A stretch of 64,000 nt of DNA. It comes from Apoda limacodes (Eukaryota; Arthropoda; Insecta; Lepidoptera; Limacodidae). Shown here in pieces: positions 52,986-64,000 of this stretch. Location of the stretch: NCBI GenBank assembly GCA_946406115.1, contig OX291550.1:5260803-5324802 (forward strand), read 5' to 3'. Under the pieces are notes generated by a model that had not been told where the DNA came from, searched no databases, and saw nothing but the letters and a program-made list of their open reading frames with translations. The position numbers and the translations under genes were made by a program. Position 1 is the stretch's first letter; every line of letters starts with the position of its first letter.

Positions 52986-53330
52986 ATATTTTATAGTTCT
53001 GCGATTTTTTCATTTTGGATTGATCATAAGTCTGTTTATCCTCAATACTAAGATTCGTTTTATACTTTTAATTTAATATTTAAATTCTAGTATTTAGGTA
53101 CTGAAAACGTATTAACTAAGAATTTTACTAAGTCCTTTGCTAACAGTGAAATCCCTTCAATATATTAATGGTTGTTTTCATTACTTACAAAGCTATTCAA
53201 GGTCGGTTCGTGTTACAAATGGTTGCATGCACAACCTTTTCAGTGTGACGTCACTGCTATCTATTTTTACGTCATATTCCTACTTTAAAGCATCCATTTA
53301 ACTGGAGCCTCCAAACCCTTAGTTATAGTC
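52986..53330. other. Intergenic, no recognised feature
   Basis: AT-rich; nothing supported. Confidence 0.4.
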
Positions 53331-55304
53331 ACATGTAGAGTTCTAAAGCTGTGGTTAAGTTGGCAACGGCAGTTGGAAGGCACCCTGTATTGATTGCGCA
53401 TGGCAGGGGAGCCCGGTATTTTAGTGCTGCTCGGCACAAGCACAGTATAGCTTATAGTACTTCATAGCATAAGTGTGTTTGTTACGGTGCTGAAGAGCAT
53501 ACAAAATTCGTTAAAAACACAGTTTTATTTTGGTAAGATCATTGAAAAACATTAATTCTGAGTTTGTTCCTTTAACCCTTCAAGTTCCGAGTGTTTTTTT
53601 GGGTTTTAATGTAAGATGTAAAGAAATAGAGTTAAAAAGTTATTGCACTTAGATACCTTAGTAGCATGTGTAGGTAAGTTTTGTTTGTTCTGTGGTAGTA
53701 GGTAACTCGAGTTATGAATTTATGATATAATATTGTTTATTATAAATCTAATAATTTAACTGTATGATATAATGATTACGGATTTGTTTCTCACTAGTGT
53801 TGTGGACATGATTTTTGACAGCATACCCAAGTGTTAACTAATACCTTTTTAGAATATAATATTATTACTCACAGTCTAACTTTTCCCATTAAAATCCCAT
53901 ACAAACACTGCTATGATATTCCAAAACTGTTTAAAAACATCGTTTCTACTATGAACGAAAAAAAATTATAAAAAACATTAAAATACCAGGTTTATTTATA
54001 AAATATAAAATACTACTTTTTGTAGAAAATTGAAAGGTGCCCAAGCTTTTTGTTTCGTGATGTATAGGGACTTATTTTCTACTTTTTATTTCATTTTTTA
54101 TAAGCGTTGTTTTAAATGTTTTTCTTAAAAAAAAACTTATAATTTTTAGTCTTGATTCTTGTATTGTCACCAAGTTCTGAGCTTTACTCGGATCGATTTT
54201 ACGTTTGCAAGATTTGACCCATACAGGTAAAACTAATATAAACATTGTAATAACAGAATTCACATATAAATTTTCTTCTCTAATTTATCCCCCAAGGGAA
54301 TAATTTTTCAAAAATGTTGTAACACGTTGTTCATGATTTTGAACCAGTAGGCCAAAAACCAATTTTTATAGATTTAACTTAAAACACAACTACAAACGTC
54401 CAAAACCATTTCAACCGTTTAGGGATGTAATTTATTTCTTTTTTTGCGGAGCCCTGCGTTTTATAAGGAACCTTTTGTAAAATAAAGCCACTTTAGACTT
54501 TAGTTCAGATACACCTTATCAGAAGCAGTGTTGCAGCGGCGGCAGGTTTACCCTGGAAGTTAAAGATACTTCTCACAATACGGTGCGTGAAAAAAATCAT
54601 TCTTTAGTTGTAGGGAGGGCTTCCCTTAGTATCATTACAAAACTATAGCGTTTCATTTAAGACTTTGGCATGTTATGACGTGACAAGACTGTGACATGAC
54701 GAATTTATATTAAAACATATTTTTAATTTTTTTATTATGCATAATAATATTATATATATGAGCATTCTATCACGTAGTACAGTCCCTACCTACGATGTTA
54801 CCATTATAATGTGTAGTGTGTGACCATTCCTAAAATAACGGTCTAAAAATTAACCATGGTAATGAAACATTCATGCCAGAAAAAAGGTGTACCTATAGGC
54901 GGGTCCAGGGGAGACCCTCCAAAATGTAGATTATTTTGTAAATAATTGTGGTACCGCTACAGTAGCAACACATAAAAATGCAATTATTTCATCAACATAT
55001 TTATGCACTTGTTGTTTATTTCAGACCTTCAACCGCTTTACAATAAAAAAAAACAAGACAAGCTGCGCCAGCCTCTACAACGAGCGTGTATGGGTGACGA
55101 CACGTCTAGAGATCTCGGCCTTCTGATTAAAATCTTCATGGTATCCAGTCAAAATAAACCGAACACCCTAAAACTCAACAGCGTGGCGCGACTATCCAGT
55201 CGATATTCCGCCAGAGACCCAAGATTAAGAACTTAAGTTTCTCAAAACTAAGACAGCCGGCTTTTTCAGTATTACATTGTATTGTTTTGTACCCATAGCT
55301 TATA
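53331..55304 (+). promoter_or_regulatory. Transporter promoter and 5' UTR exons (putative)
   Basis: A less AT-rich patch at about 53330-53520 ends at a good donor, TTTTG|GTAAG (exon end 53532). A good acceptor, GTTTATTTCAG, lies at 55014-55024, and the sequence from 55025 to the start codon at 55305 is less AT-rich. I infer a leader exon, a 1.5-kb intron and a second exon holding the rest of the 5' UTR plus the start. The 5' UTR contains a 77-codon upstream frame in another phase (55003-55236), part of which would lie in the intron. Confidence 0.4.
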
Positions 55305-58300
55305 ATGGAAAAAACAAATTCGATATTAAGAAACAATAGAGCACCTAGAAATAAAGATCATTTAGAAGTTAAAGTCAGAGAATCCCTTCTGTCTAATTCT
55401 ACGTCGGGAATAGAAAAAGGCGAAGAAGAAGTAGAAGATAGTTCTAGTGTTGAAGGTTCATCGTTTTCGAGTAATGATATAGAAGTCAGTAACAAGGACC
55501 AAGATGTTGAAAAAAGTTACAATCAAGACTCGAGTAGTTCTATAGATTCAAAGAAGAAAAATATTAAACCAACTGTAGTTAAGATTATTGAAAATCCAGC
55601 ATACAATACTATTAAACTTGAAACTATAAATGCAGAAAATGGTGTTGCAGTTGATGAAGAAACTAATAGAAAAATACCAGATGGAGGTTGGGGATGGGTA
55701 GTAGTTTTATCATCGTTTGTCATTTCGATGATTGCGGATGGTATAAGCTTTTCGTTTGGATTGTTGTATATGGAGTTTTTAGAAGAGTTTCAAGCCAGCA
55801 AATCAACAACTGCTTGGATTGGAAGTTTATTTATAGCAGTGCCGCTACTTTCTGGGCCAGTTATGAGTGCTTTGGTGGACAAGTATGGATGTCGAAGCAT
55901 GACCATTTTGGGTGGTATAATTTCTTCATTAGGTTTTGTTTTGGCCTCAATATCGACAACCTTAGAAATGATGATGATTACATTTGGAGTTATAGCAGGC
56001 TTAGGTTTAGGCTTAGTTTATGTAACGGCAGTTGTTTCAATAGCATATTGGTTTGACAAGAAAAGGAACTTAGCGGTTGGCTTAGGAGCTTGTGGAACAG
56101 GTGTAGGAACTTTCGTGTACGCTCCTATGACCCAATATTTTATCGAAGAATATGGATGGAGAGGAACTATACTTTTGCTTTCAGGAACTTTATTAAATCT
56201 GTGTGTTTGTGGTTGTGTTATGAGAGATCCCGAATGGTGGACTGAACAGCAGAAACTAGAAGTAAACCAAAAAGACGATAATAGAGCAAAAAAATATAAA
56301 CTTAACTTATCTAGCCCACTATCTGATACAACAACATATGTTTTCGATTCCGATAACCATAATCGAGGAAAAAGTATGAAAGGTCTTATAAAAAAAGGCA
56401 TGTCTCCAGAAAAAGTTGTTACTCATGAAGCAGCTTATATAACGTGTCATCAAAATTTGTTGATGTTTAAAAAAAAGTATCACAATACGAGATTGAAGTC
56501 AGCATCGATGACTAATTTACCTACTTACTTGATGTACAGTGACAAGGTAAAATTAAGTTAAAATATCTTCTAAGTTTGTTCATTAGAAATAGATACAGTT
56601 TTTAAGCCACACAAAATACACAGTATTTATATTTAGGAATATGTCTAGTAATTGTTTGTATCTTTGCAGGCTTCGTTAGCATTGTTAGACAGTCTTGTCA
56701 AAAGTACTAGTAACAATGACATCTCAGCAAATTATCCCCCATTTTTAATGAAACAAAGTGAATTACGAGACAAACCAAAAAACTTTAATGAAGGCGATAA
56801 CGATCCACCAATTGTAACTCAACATAATATAAAAAGAAGCAGATCCGAACAATTTGATAACAGAAATGAAAAAGCTTTTAGGAATTATCAGCTTAAAAAC
56901 CCTAAATCGGGACGTATATTTACAAAAGCAAAATCTGAGACTAAAGACGAAACTCTAGTCTTAATAAAGCGAGATAGTAAAGTTGATAAGCGCGAATGGT
57001 TTAAAAAGCAACTGTCTATAAACCATCACTATTTGAAGGACTTAAAAATGCCAATAAATTCCATAAGCCATAGAAATGCCCTGTTAAATATAAAAAAATA
57101 TAGATTGAAAGCTTCGTCATGCCCGGATATATTTAAAAATTCTATGATTACAATTAACGATAAGGAAGATGTAAGTATGTAGTAATTATATTTTTTTACA
57201 GATTCCTGTTTCTGCAAAATTATTTATTACTTTAGGATTTTCTTTTATTTTCAGAAATGGTACATTGATGGTTTGAACTGCCTTTCTGAGATGTTCAATA
57301 TCACTCTCCTGAAAAAGATGACTTTTAACCTTCTGTGCTTAAGCACCATAATCTTGTTCATCTGGTTTATCGTTCCCTACTTTTACTTGGCAGAACATAT
57401 GGTCCACAAAGGTTACTGCGAGGATGATGGCGCCGTCATGTTGGGCTTGATCGGCATAACTAATACAATAGGAATGGTGAGACACTTAATTATTCGTCCA
57501 GGGGTTGATTACACTTTTGACCTAGATCATTGATCCAGAAATTAAACTGTTATTTAAAACATAGTACTTACATAATTTATTTATTTTGATATAATAAGAG
57601 TTAAGACAGTATGTAGCTTCTCAATGTTACTTATTGCACGAAACGAACACAGAAATAGCAACGCTCTAGTTTTCAAATATTTGGCGACAAATTTCATATA
57701 TCTGTGCCAAATTTGCAATGTCGCCATGTTTTTCTGAGTTTGCTCTCAAATAAAACTGAGTAATTGCCTGTTTAACGGTATGTCCGACTAAATGTGAATT
57801 TATTAAGGTCTTAGTTATTTATAGGGCTTGTGAACTTGGTTTTTGAGTTCTTAAGCTAAGTCGAGGTTTTTGTTATGTTATATGTAAGATGTACGTTATA
57901 GAGTTCCGTACCCAAAGCATAAAAACTTTTGCTTAAAACCTTTATAATTTTAACGAGTCCATTCGTCCGATCAATATTAAAATATAACTGTGAAAATGGG
58001 GCAATGTGTAGCTTAGATTTATCTGCTTCGTCCAATGATCTTCTAAGTAGAAGCTTCCCCTATTTTAACAAAAAAAAATTGTTTAATATAGGAGACGGTA
58101 CTGTGAATAGTTATAAAATTGACGAGTCCGTGGGTTCAATAAATTTTAAGTTGCCACGGTGTTTAAAATAGCTCAGAATGGTTTATGTTAATATATACAT
58201 GACCGATGTCCTCCCAACGATGTGCAGTCTAATGTAGGTACCGCACCGAGTACCCTTGCTTTGCCACCGGCCAGCTGCTTTACAAGGCACAAGTTCGGCC

Positions 58301-60826
58301 CCATATGGAGTACTGCTGCCATCTCTGGGCGGGTGCACCCGGATACCAGCTTGGCCCTTTTGACTCGGTTCAACGACGGCCTGTGAGAATTGTCGACGAT
58401 TCCAAACTCACTTGCCGTATTGAACTCTTAAGTCTGAGGAGAGTCTTTGCCTCTCTGTGTGTGTTCTACCGCTTTTACAATGGGATGTGTTCTGAGAAAT
58501 TGTTGTAAATGATGCCCACGGCTACTTTCTACCATCGCACCGCACATTTCCTTGCCATCGGCAGGGAATTCGTTCTCACACTCTAGAACCGAAATGGTCT
58601 CGTACAGTGCGGTTTCAGAGAAACTCCCTCCCGCGAACGCTTGGGTTGTGGAATGAGCTTCCTGCCAAGGTTTTCTCAAAGGACTACAGTATGGGGTTCT
58701 TCAAGAAAGAAGTTATTGGATTTTTGAAGGGTCGGCAACGCGCGATTGTAACCCCTGGTGTTACAAGGGTCTATAGGCCACGGTGATCCCTTACCATCAG
58801 GCGGACCGTGTGCTTGTTTGCCACCTTAGTGGTATTTAAAAAAAAAAAAAAAGCAAAAGCTGCAAGGAAATACTGCGTTTGCTAGGCAAAGCATATTGTA
58901 ACAGCGAGTGACATAATTGCTTTATGGAGCAGTCAATAATCAGTATACGATCGTATGTACAAAATTAAAAATATAATTAATTACTTAATTCTATTATCTG
59001 TGTAGGATTTCGACGGCAACGCCTCAATTATAGAAAAAAACCGACTCACCCTTGATGTTCTTAAGTAATCTATTTCACCCCAGGACTTAAACTATCTTCA
59101 TACCAAATTTTCCCGCGATTTCACCCGCCCTAAATTCGGGTATCGGTGTAAGATTTCAACGGGTACTCCCCAATTACAGAAACAATCCTAATCACACTTG
59201 ATGTTTTTAAGTATCATATGTCCTTTCTCGGGACTCAAACTGTCTCTATGCCAAATTTCATCTTAATCGTTACAGCGGTAACAGACACCCACACAGCCAG
59301 ATAGACAGAGTTACTTTCGCATTTATATATTAGTATGGATATGGATAAACGTCCTTGAAAATAATGTTAGCAAAGTGACGCCAGATGTCCTGATCTATTT
59401 GTTTACTTTGTTTCTCATCCAACAGGTTGGACTCGGCTGGATAGGAGACTTACCAAATGTGTCAGTTTGGAATCTGTACGCAGTCTGTCTGGTGCTTTGT
59501 GGAGCAACTGTGGCCGCAATACCGGTCGCTGTTAACAACTACTGGCTGCTAGCCGCTGCTTCATCAGCATTTGGATTGCTCTTCGCTGCATCCTTTACGT
59601 TTACTCCAAGTCTTTTGGTGAAGCTAGTGTCTTTGGAAGATTTTACCTCAGCTTACGGATTGGTATTGCTAGCGGAAGGCATTGGACATCTCATTGGTCC
59701 ACCTTTGTCTGGTATGTGTCGTAATACTTGAAAGTATCTATTTCTAAACAGCTTTGAGGTTATCACGCAGGATTTAAATGGTTGGTTAAAACATTTTTTC
59801 TCGAGTCAAGTATCGTTGAGTCACACACAGAATAAGTAATAAATAAGAAATTTGAAATCATGATATAATGCAACAAACTTTTCTGACCTCAAGTATCGTT
59901 GAATATACATATAATATACACAGAATAAGTACAAAATTTTTTTGACCCTGAACTGTTGGTTGCTACAGTTTTATAGCGGTGCGTTTCCGCATTCAATTTT
60001 CAGGATTCTGTAGCCAAAAGCGAACCTTATGTAATTATGAGGCAATACTACGTGACAGTTTAAACAAGGATTTCGCGATATGTAACTAATTCACTGATTT
60101 GTTTCATTAAAATAAATTATTAGTTTATTACACATCATTGTTATCAAAAAAATCTTTTTTTTAGCGTCTAAAGCACTATCATGGCTAGGCTTCAGCAAAG
60201 TTGTAAACTAATAGCACTTGAGTAAACTTAGCAATAGACTTTGGAGATTTGTTTGCAAAAACTTAAAAAACAGTAAAAAGGAGTCACTTTAGATTTTTTT
60301 TTAAGTCGGATTAATGTTAATGTTCAATTTAATATCGAGAACATCGCGAGAGATGCTGACAAACTGTTTGTGAGTGACATCTTTTGGCCACTATTGTAGA
60401 TTGAAACTACTTACGCTCTAAAATTACAAAACATTCTTTGTGAGATATAGCCTTCACAGTAAATCATATTTGCGGTCCACAGAAATAATTTTTTGATTGT
60501 AAACGCGTAAGTTAATAATGTAAACCAGCAATTTAGGTCATTACTAGGTACATCGAAGCCATTTGACTTTTATATACTTAAATATGGAAGCTAAAAAGCC
60601 GTAGGTATTCAATAATGGCGAAGGAAATTAAAGCAGTTTTAAGATAAGCATTCTCATTCCAGGTTTGATATACGACCTAACATTTTCCTGGGAGCTGTCA
60701 TTCTACCTGGCCGGAGGTTGGATCATCGTGTCGGGTGTCTTAGTGGCCTTCATACAACCCATCAGAATGTATCAGAAACGGCGTGATCGTGAAATTGAGA
60801 ACCGTAGTGAATCTAGCTTGGCTTAG
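55305..60826 (+). CDS. SLC16-type monocarboxylate transporter, 5 exons
   Basis: A predicted 12-helix plasma-membrane transporter of the MFS/SLC16 family, whose members move monocarboxylates or related metabolites, often with protons. Coding exons: 55305-56546, 56670-57170, 57255-57476, 59426-59711 and 60663-60826. All are GT-AG and phase-consistent; 2415 nt, 804 residues. The N-terminal 125 residues are acidic and Ser-rich. The family signature DGGWGW is at about 126-131, followed by six hydrophobic segments to about 306 (RDPEWW). The cytosolic loop is very long (about 308-600), basic and Ser/Asn-rich, and spans the exon 1-2 junction. Helices 7-12 follow (FNLLCLSTIILFIWFIVPYF; GITNTIGMVGLGWIGDLP; SFYLAGGWIIVSGVLVAFIQ). 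The cytosolic C terminus is RRDREIENRSESSLA. The start is fixed by an in-frame upstream TAG and the DGGWGW position. The substrate cannot be predicted. Confidence 0.93.
57929..58171 (+). other. Unrecognised 80-codon ORF in transporter intron 3
   Basis: An open frame (MLKTFIILTSPFVRSILKYN...) with balanced, protein-like composition (MCSLDLSASSNDLLSRSFPY). I recognise no family. It could be a decayed or alternative exon of the transporter's Ser-rich loop or transposon debris. No convincing acceptor/donor pair frames it. Confidence 0.3.
58200..58850 (+). mobile_element. CR1/Jockey-like LINE 3' end (+), longest copy
   Basis: The best copy of a family seen five times in the window. It begins inside the ORF2 C-terminal region with YKAQVRPHMEYCCHLWAGAP, FDSVQRRPVRIVDD and LLSLRRVFASLCVFYRFYNG, continues through a frame-broken tail (SFLPRF and the GTATGGGGTTCTTCAAGAAA block) and ends with CACCTTAGTGGTATTT and poly(A) at 58839-58851. 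It lies in intron 3 of the transporter. Confidence 0.88.
59000..59345 (+). repeat. RTE-like tail, partly duplicated
   Basis: Two successive, diverged versions of the same block (AGGATTTCGACGGCAACGCC, then AGATTTCAACGGGTACTCCC; CTTGATGTTCTTAAGTAATC, then CTTGATGTTTTTAAGTATCA). They end in CAGACACCCACACAGCCAG and ACTTTCGCATTTATATATTA. In transporter intron 3, 80 bp before exon 4. Confidence 0.75.
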
Positions 60827-61286
60827 TAAACAAAAACATTTGGGCAAAAAGTAGAAAAACAGTGAAGATTGTTAAATTTATTCTCAGATGTATTTACTAC
60901 GTCACCAGCATAGTAAATTTTATGTCATCGTATAATAATTAATCTTACGCATAATATATCATATAGCACCAGTGTTGTCAGAACAACATTTTAAAATCCA
61001 GGAAATTTAAGGTAAAAAAAATTTAGAAGATGAATAAAAAAAACAGGAGATATATAAATTACCCAGATTTGTTTCCCAATTTCGGTTCTTGTTAGTTCTT
61101 TTTCAAAAAGAACCTTTAGCAGTGATACTTGAATACTCAATTTATTTTATAGCAAGCAGATTACAGATCATTAGACATGGTTTACATAAAAACTGAGTTA
61201 ACCAACTATGTCTATTTTAGAAAAATCACTCGGTTATTATTACTACCTTTATGCTATTGCATGTAGAAAAAACGGTGCTGTAGATA

Positions 61287-61292
61287 AATAAA
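61287..61292 (+). terminator. Candidate transporter poly(A) signal
   Basis: AATAAA about 460 bp after the stop codon at 60824-60826. Confidence 0.45.
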
Positions 61293-61820
61293 GACTCCCT
61301 ATGTTATTGAATTCCGTCGCATAATTTCTTACCGCATGCTACGTGCCTCAAGCAAAATAATAAAGTAAGCGATATTTTTATTGCAATAATACCACTACCA
61401 TGTGTACTTATGTATTGTTTGAGTGTGTTATAGAATTTGCGGTTAACAAGTAGTTTTCAGTTTTTTTGTAGTCTCCTATTTATTATCATGAATATGGCCT
61501 ATATTCATTTCTTTATTTAACATTTTAACAAAAATATTAGAAGAATCAGCAGATCAGGAGAATTAAAGGAAAACTCCGAAATCTTCTGGAAAATTAAGCG
61601 ATTTGGCAACATTATATAGCACATACAATATATAGCATTGAATACTTCCCTATTAACGTAGTACAACTTAGTAAAATTCTGTAAACACCTAGATAAATCA
61701 ATACTAAACTTAGGCAATAATTTAATAATACTATATTATACCTACTAGTAAACAAGTATTCTATTTCAATACATATTTGATTAAATGTGAGTTACTATAG
61801 GTACCTATAATTTTTTCTTT
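61293..61820. other. Intergenic, no recognised feature
   Basis: AT-rich; nothing supported. Confidence 0.4.
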
Positions 61821-61967
61821 TATTTGACAAATAGGTTCTATTATTTTTGACGACAGTAAGTCGACACGTCGACACCTATATTTGACAAATGCTAATATTT
61901 GTAACGACAGTAAGTAGAATCTTATATTTGGCAAATGCTATATTTTGTGCCGACAGTAACTAGACAC
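61821..61967 (+). repeat. Three-unit degenerate tandem repeat
   Basis: Units at about 61821-61878, 61879-61924 and 61925-61967, each with TATTTG[AG]CAAAT near its start and CGACAGTAA near its end. Unit 1 has an extra GTCGACACGTCGAC (61860-61873). Confidence 0.7.
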
Positions 61968-62238
61968 TAATAGTAAGTAAATACCTAAATTATATGGGTT
62001 TTTTTTTTTAAGTATATATTTCTACTGATACATCTTTGATTGTTATCGTTATTTATAATATTATTAATGTTGGATTACATATTTGGTTTATTAATACAAA
62101 TATGTACGTACATAATTTGGTAAATATAATAAATAATTAAGAAAACTTATGTGAAGTTTGGATCTAAAAACTACTTCTACATATACTATCATACAACTCT
62201 AACTTACATACTTTTCAACCACGTTCATTGCATCTGCT
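61968..62238. other. Spacer, nothing recognised
   Basis: AT-rich sequence between the tandem repeat and the TIR element; nothing seen. Confidence 0.4.
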
Positions 62239-62240
62239 TA

Positions 62241-63332
62241 GGGCTGCCATCCGTCCGGGTTTCCCCGGATTTGTCCTAGTTTGGAGGGCGTCCGGGGAGC
62301 GTCCGGATTTCTGATCAAACTCCACAAGAGAGCCACAAAAAAATATTTGTGAAGTTGGTTTATAATCAGTTTTGAAATGGTCTCAGATGTTTAATTTGGT
62401 GTGGTCTCTACTTCAAGAAATTCTACTCTAGAATCCCTCGCTGCTCTCGGAATCCAACTTAGTCCCTCAAATTAAATCTCTTATGTTATATAATCTACTA
62501 TTATTTTATTTACTTAAAGGAAGAAAAAAAAAGTGATATTATTATTAAGTAAAAAGTAAAGTATTACTGGTTTTAAAATACTGTTTTTGTTAAAATACTA
62601 CTAAACTTTTTTTAAATACTGTAATACAGCTACAAGTTTGTTTAGTTAAGACGTTGTTTTGTTGAATTTGATTAAATTTAGTTAACCTTGTTACATAATT
62701 TTTAAATACGTTTTGTTTTATTACTTTAAGTATTACTAAAACATTTTAAAGTGTTAATTATATAAAAACGACAGACTGATTTAATTTCGTTGAATAGTTC
62801 TTTGAACTGTTTCACCAGCAAATTGTATTTTGATTGATTGCAATATAAAGAAATAAACATGTACGACTGCTAATAAATAATTAAAGAAATAAAAAAAAAA
62901 CAGTTCCTTAGTTCCTCAGTAATAAATAATAAATAACTTTCTGATTTAGGATTTAAGAATTAAGAAAAAATAAAAAATAAAACAACAATGAAAACTTTTA
63001 TTTTATTTTACTATCTGAGTAATTGATATTAGGTTTATTTTTGTTAAGTGAAGGCTTAAGAATGAGCCGAAAAGGCAAAGATATTAATTATTTTTTAAAA
63101 AATACTCTTTTACTCACAAACACCTCACTATAATAACTAGTAAAACACCCTATTTTATCCGAAAAAAGCCTTAAAATTCCATGTTTTTTTCAATCAAGTA
63201 CGGAGTAAAATGCATTTTTTTAACAGAGCTAAAAGTGAATAAAAAAGATACCAAATGTCCGAATTCAAGGCTCCAAAATCCGGTGTTTTTACCCTTTCGG
63301 TCCTGGGCGGCAGGTTTTAGAGATGGCAGCCC
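62241..63332. mobile_element. 1.1-kb TIR element GGGCTGCCATC
   Basis: GGGCTGCCATC (62241-62251) is exactly inverted at 63322-63332, with TA directly outside both ends. Subterminal GC-rich blocks also correspond loosely in inverse orientation (TTTCCCCGGATTTG near the left end; CAAAATCCGGTGT near the right). The interior is AT-rich and without a transposase frame, so it is a non-autonomous DNA transposon. Confidence 0.75.
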
Positions 63333-63334
63333 TA

Positions 63335-63794
63335 CTCTATCTGCTGAGTAGGAAATGAGTCATATATCAGCCCCCTAACTTTTTTTTAACTCTAATTGGT
63401 TACTACGTTCTCGTAATACACAATAACCTAAGACTCTTACTCGTTACTTGTAGCTAGTAATGTTGAGTTAGCATTATTACACATAAAAACGACAAAATAC
63501 TAGTAAAACTATTAAAAAACATGTTTTTGTGAATTTTGTGGTATTTTCCTTATATCAGCCGCCTTGGATGTAATAACAGCCACATGCGTATCAAACATCA
63601 GCTTAGCATTTTTCGTGCTTTTAGATGCCTATGATCTAGGATGTGATGGTAATATTTTACCGTACATTCAGGCCACGTGATTCGTTGCTAGTGGCAAAGA
63701 AAATTCATAATACTAGCCTTTATCCGCTACTTCGCCCACGTGAGATTCTTACGTGAACCTCTGATTAACATTATTAAAAAGTATTCTATGTTAA
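63335..63794. other. Intergenic, no recognised feature
   Basis: Nothing supported. Confidence 0.4.
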
Positions 63795-64000
63795 AGTCAA
63801 AGTCAATTTTTTTTATCGAAATTAGATTTTTACAAATACTTTTGAATCGTCAAAGTTATGAAATACAATTTTTTGAACCCTTCGTTAGTCTTTGCCCCTC
63901 CATCTACTCTTTACTGAAAATCAGGTTGACCCTTGCATCGTCGACACATATAAAGCCTCCTAAGTCCAGATAAATTGCAATACAAGCAGTGTTGCGGTGA
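63795..64000 (-). mobile_element. Jockey-like LINE 3' tail (- strand), runs off window
   Basis: AAAGTCAAAGTCAATTTTTT and AAATACTTTTGAATCGTC are the reverse complement of the tail type seen at 31690. The element would continue beyond 64000. Confidence 0.5.

Noticed and set aside
56547..56561. Stop after VKLS as the end of the transporter
   Set aside because: AAG|GTAAAATTAAG is a splice donor; the next exons supply helices 7-12 in phase.

Overview
This window looks like genomic DNA of a moth or butterfly (Lepidoptera). It is AT-rich, has spliced genes with short exons and GT-AG introns, contains an insect-type ribosomal protein S24 gene, and is filled with repeat types common in lepidopteran genomes: RTE- and CR1/Jockey-type non-LTR tails, a tRNA-derived SINE, TA-flanked MITEs and Copia elements. 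No bacterial operons, CRISPR arrays or true tRNA/rRNA genes are visible. Repeat family names rest on recognising motifs by eye; no database search was possible.

Three host genes can be assembled. (1) A ZAD-C2H2 zinc-finger gene on the + strand, eight coding exons from 14309 to 23114, 338 residues, every junction phase-consistent. (2) Ribosomal protein S24 on the - strand (31085 to 30572), two coding exons, 132 residues. (3) An SLC16 monocarboxylate-type transporter on the + strand, five coding exons from 55305 to 60826, 804 residues, with a very large cytoplasmic loop and probable upstream 5' UTR exons. The three genes show no functional link to each other; the space between and inside them is mostly transposon debris.

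Layout: 1-4200 holds small hairpin repeats, a short MITE and intergenic sequence. 4344-12972 is one R1/LOA-like non-LTR retrotransposon (- strand, 12-bp target duplication) that landed in an older repeat and was itself split by a 3-kb near-perfect palindrome. 13.1-23.4 kb is the zinc-finger gene with transposons in its introns. 23.6-30.5 kb is repeat-rich intergenic sequence. 30.5-31.1 kb is RpS24. 33.9-44.2 kb is a cluster of three nearly identical but rearranged Copia copies (+, -, +), the middle one internally scrambled. 44.2-53 kb is a graveyard of non-LTR, gag-like, integrase-like and SINE fragments. 53.3-61.3 kb is the transporter gene. 61.3-64 kb carries a small tandem repeat, a 1.1-kb TIR element and a retroelement tail.

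The most unusual objects are the Copia cluster with its shuffled middle copy, the 3-kb palindrome inside the LINE, the precisely datable three-layer nesting at 4.2-13.1 kb, and a MITE ending 18 bp before a zinc-finger exon.
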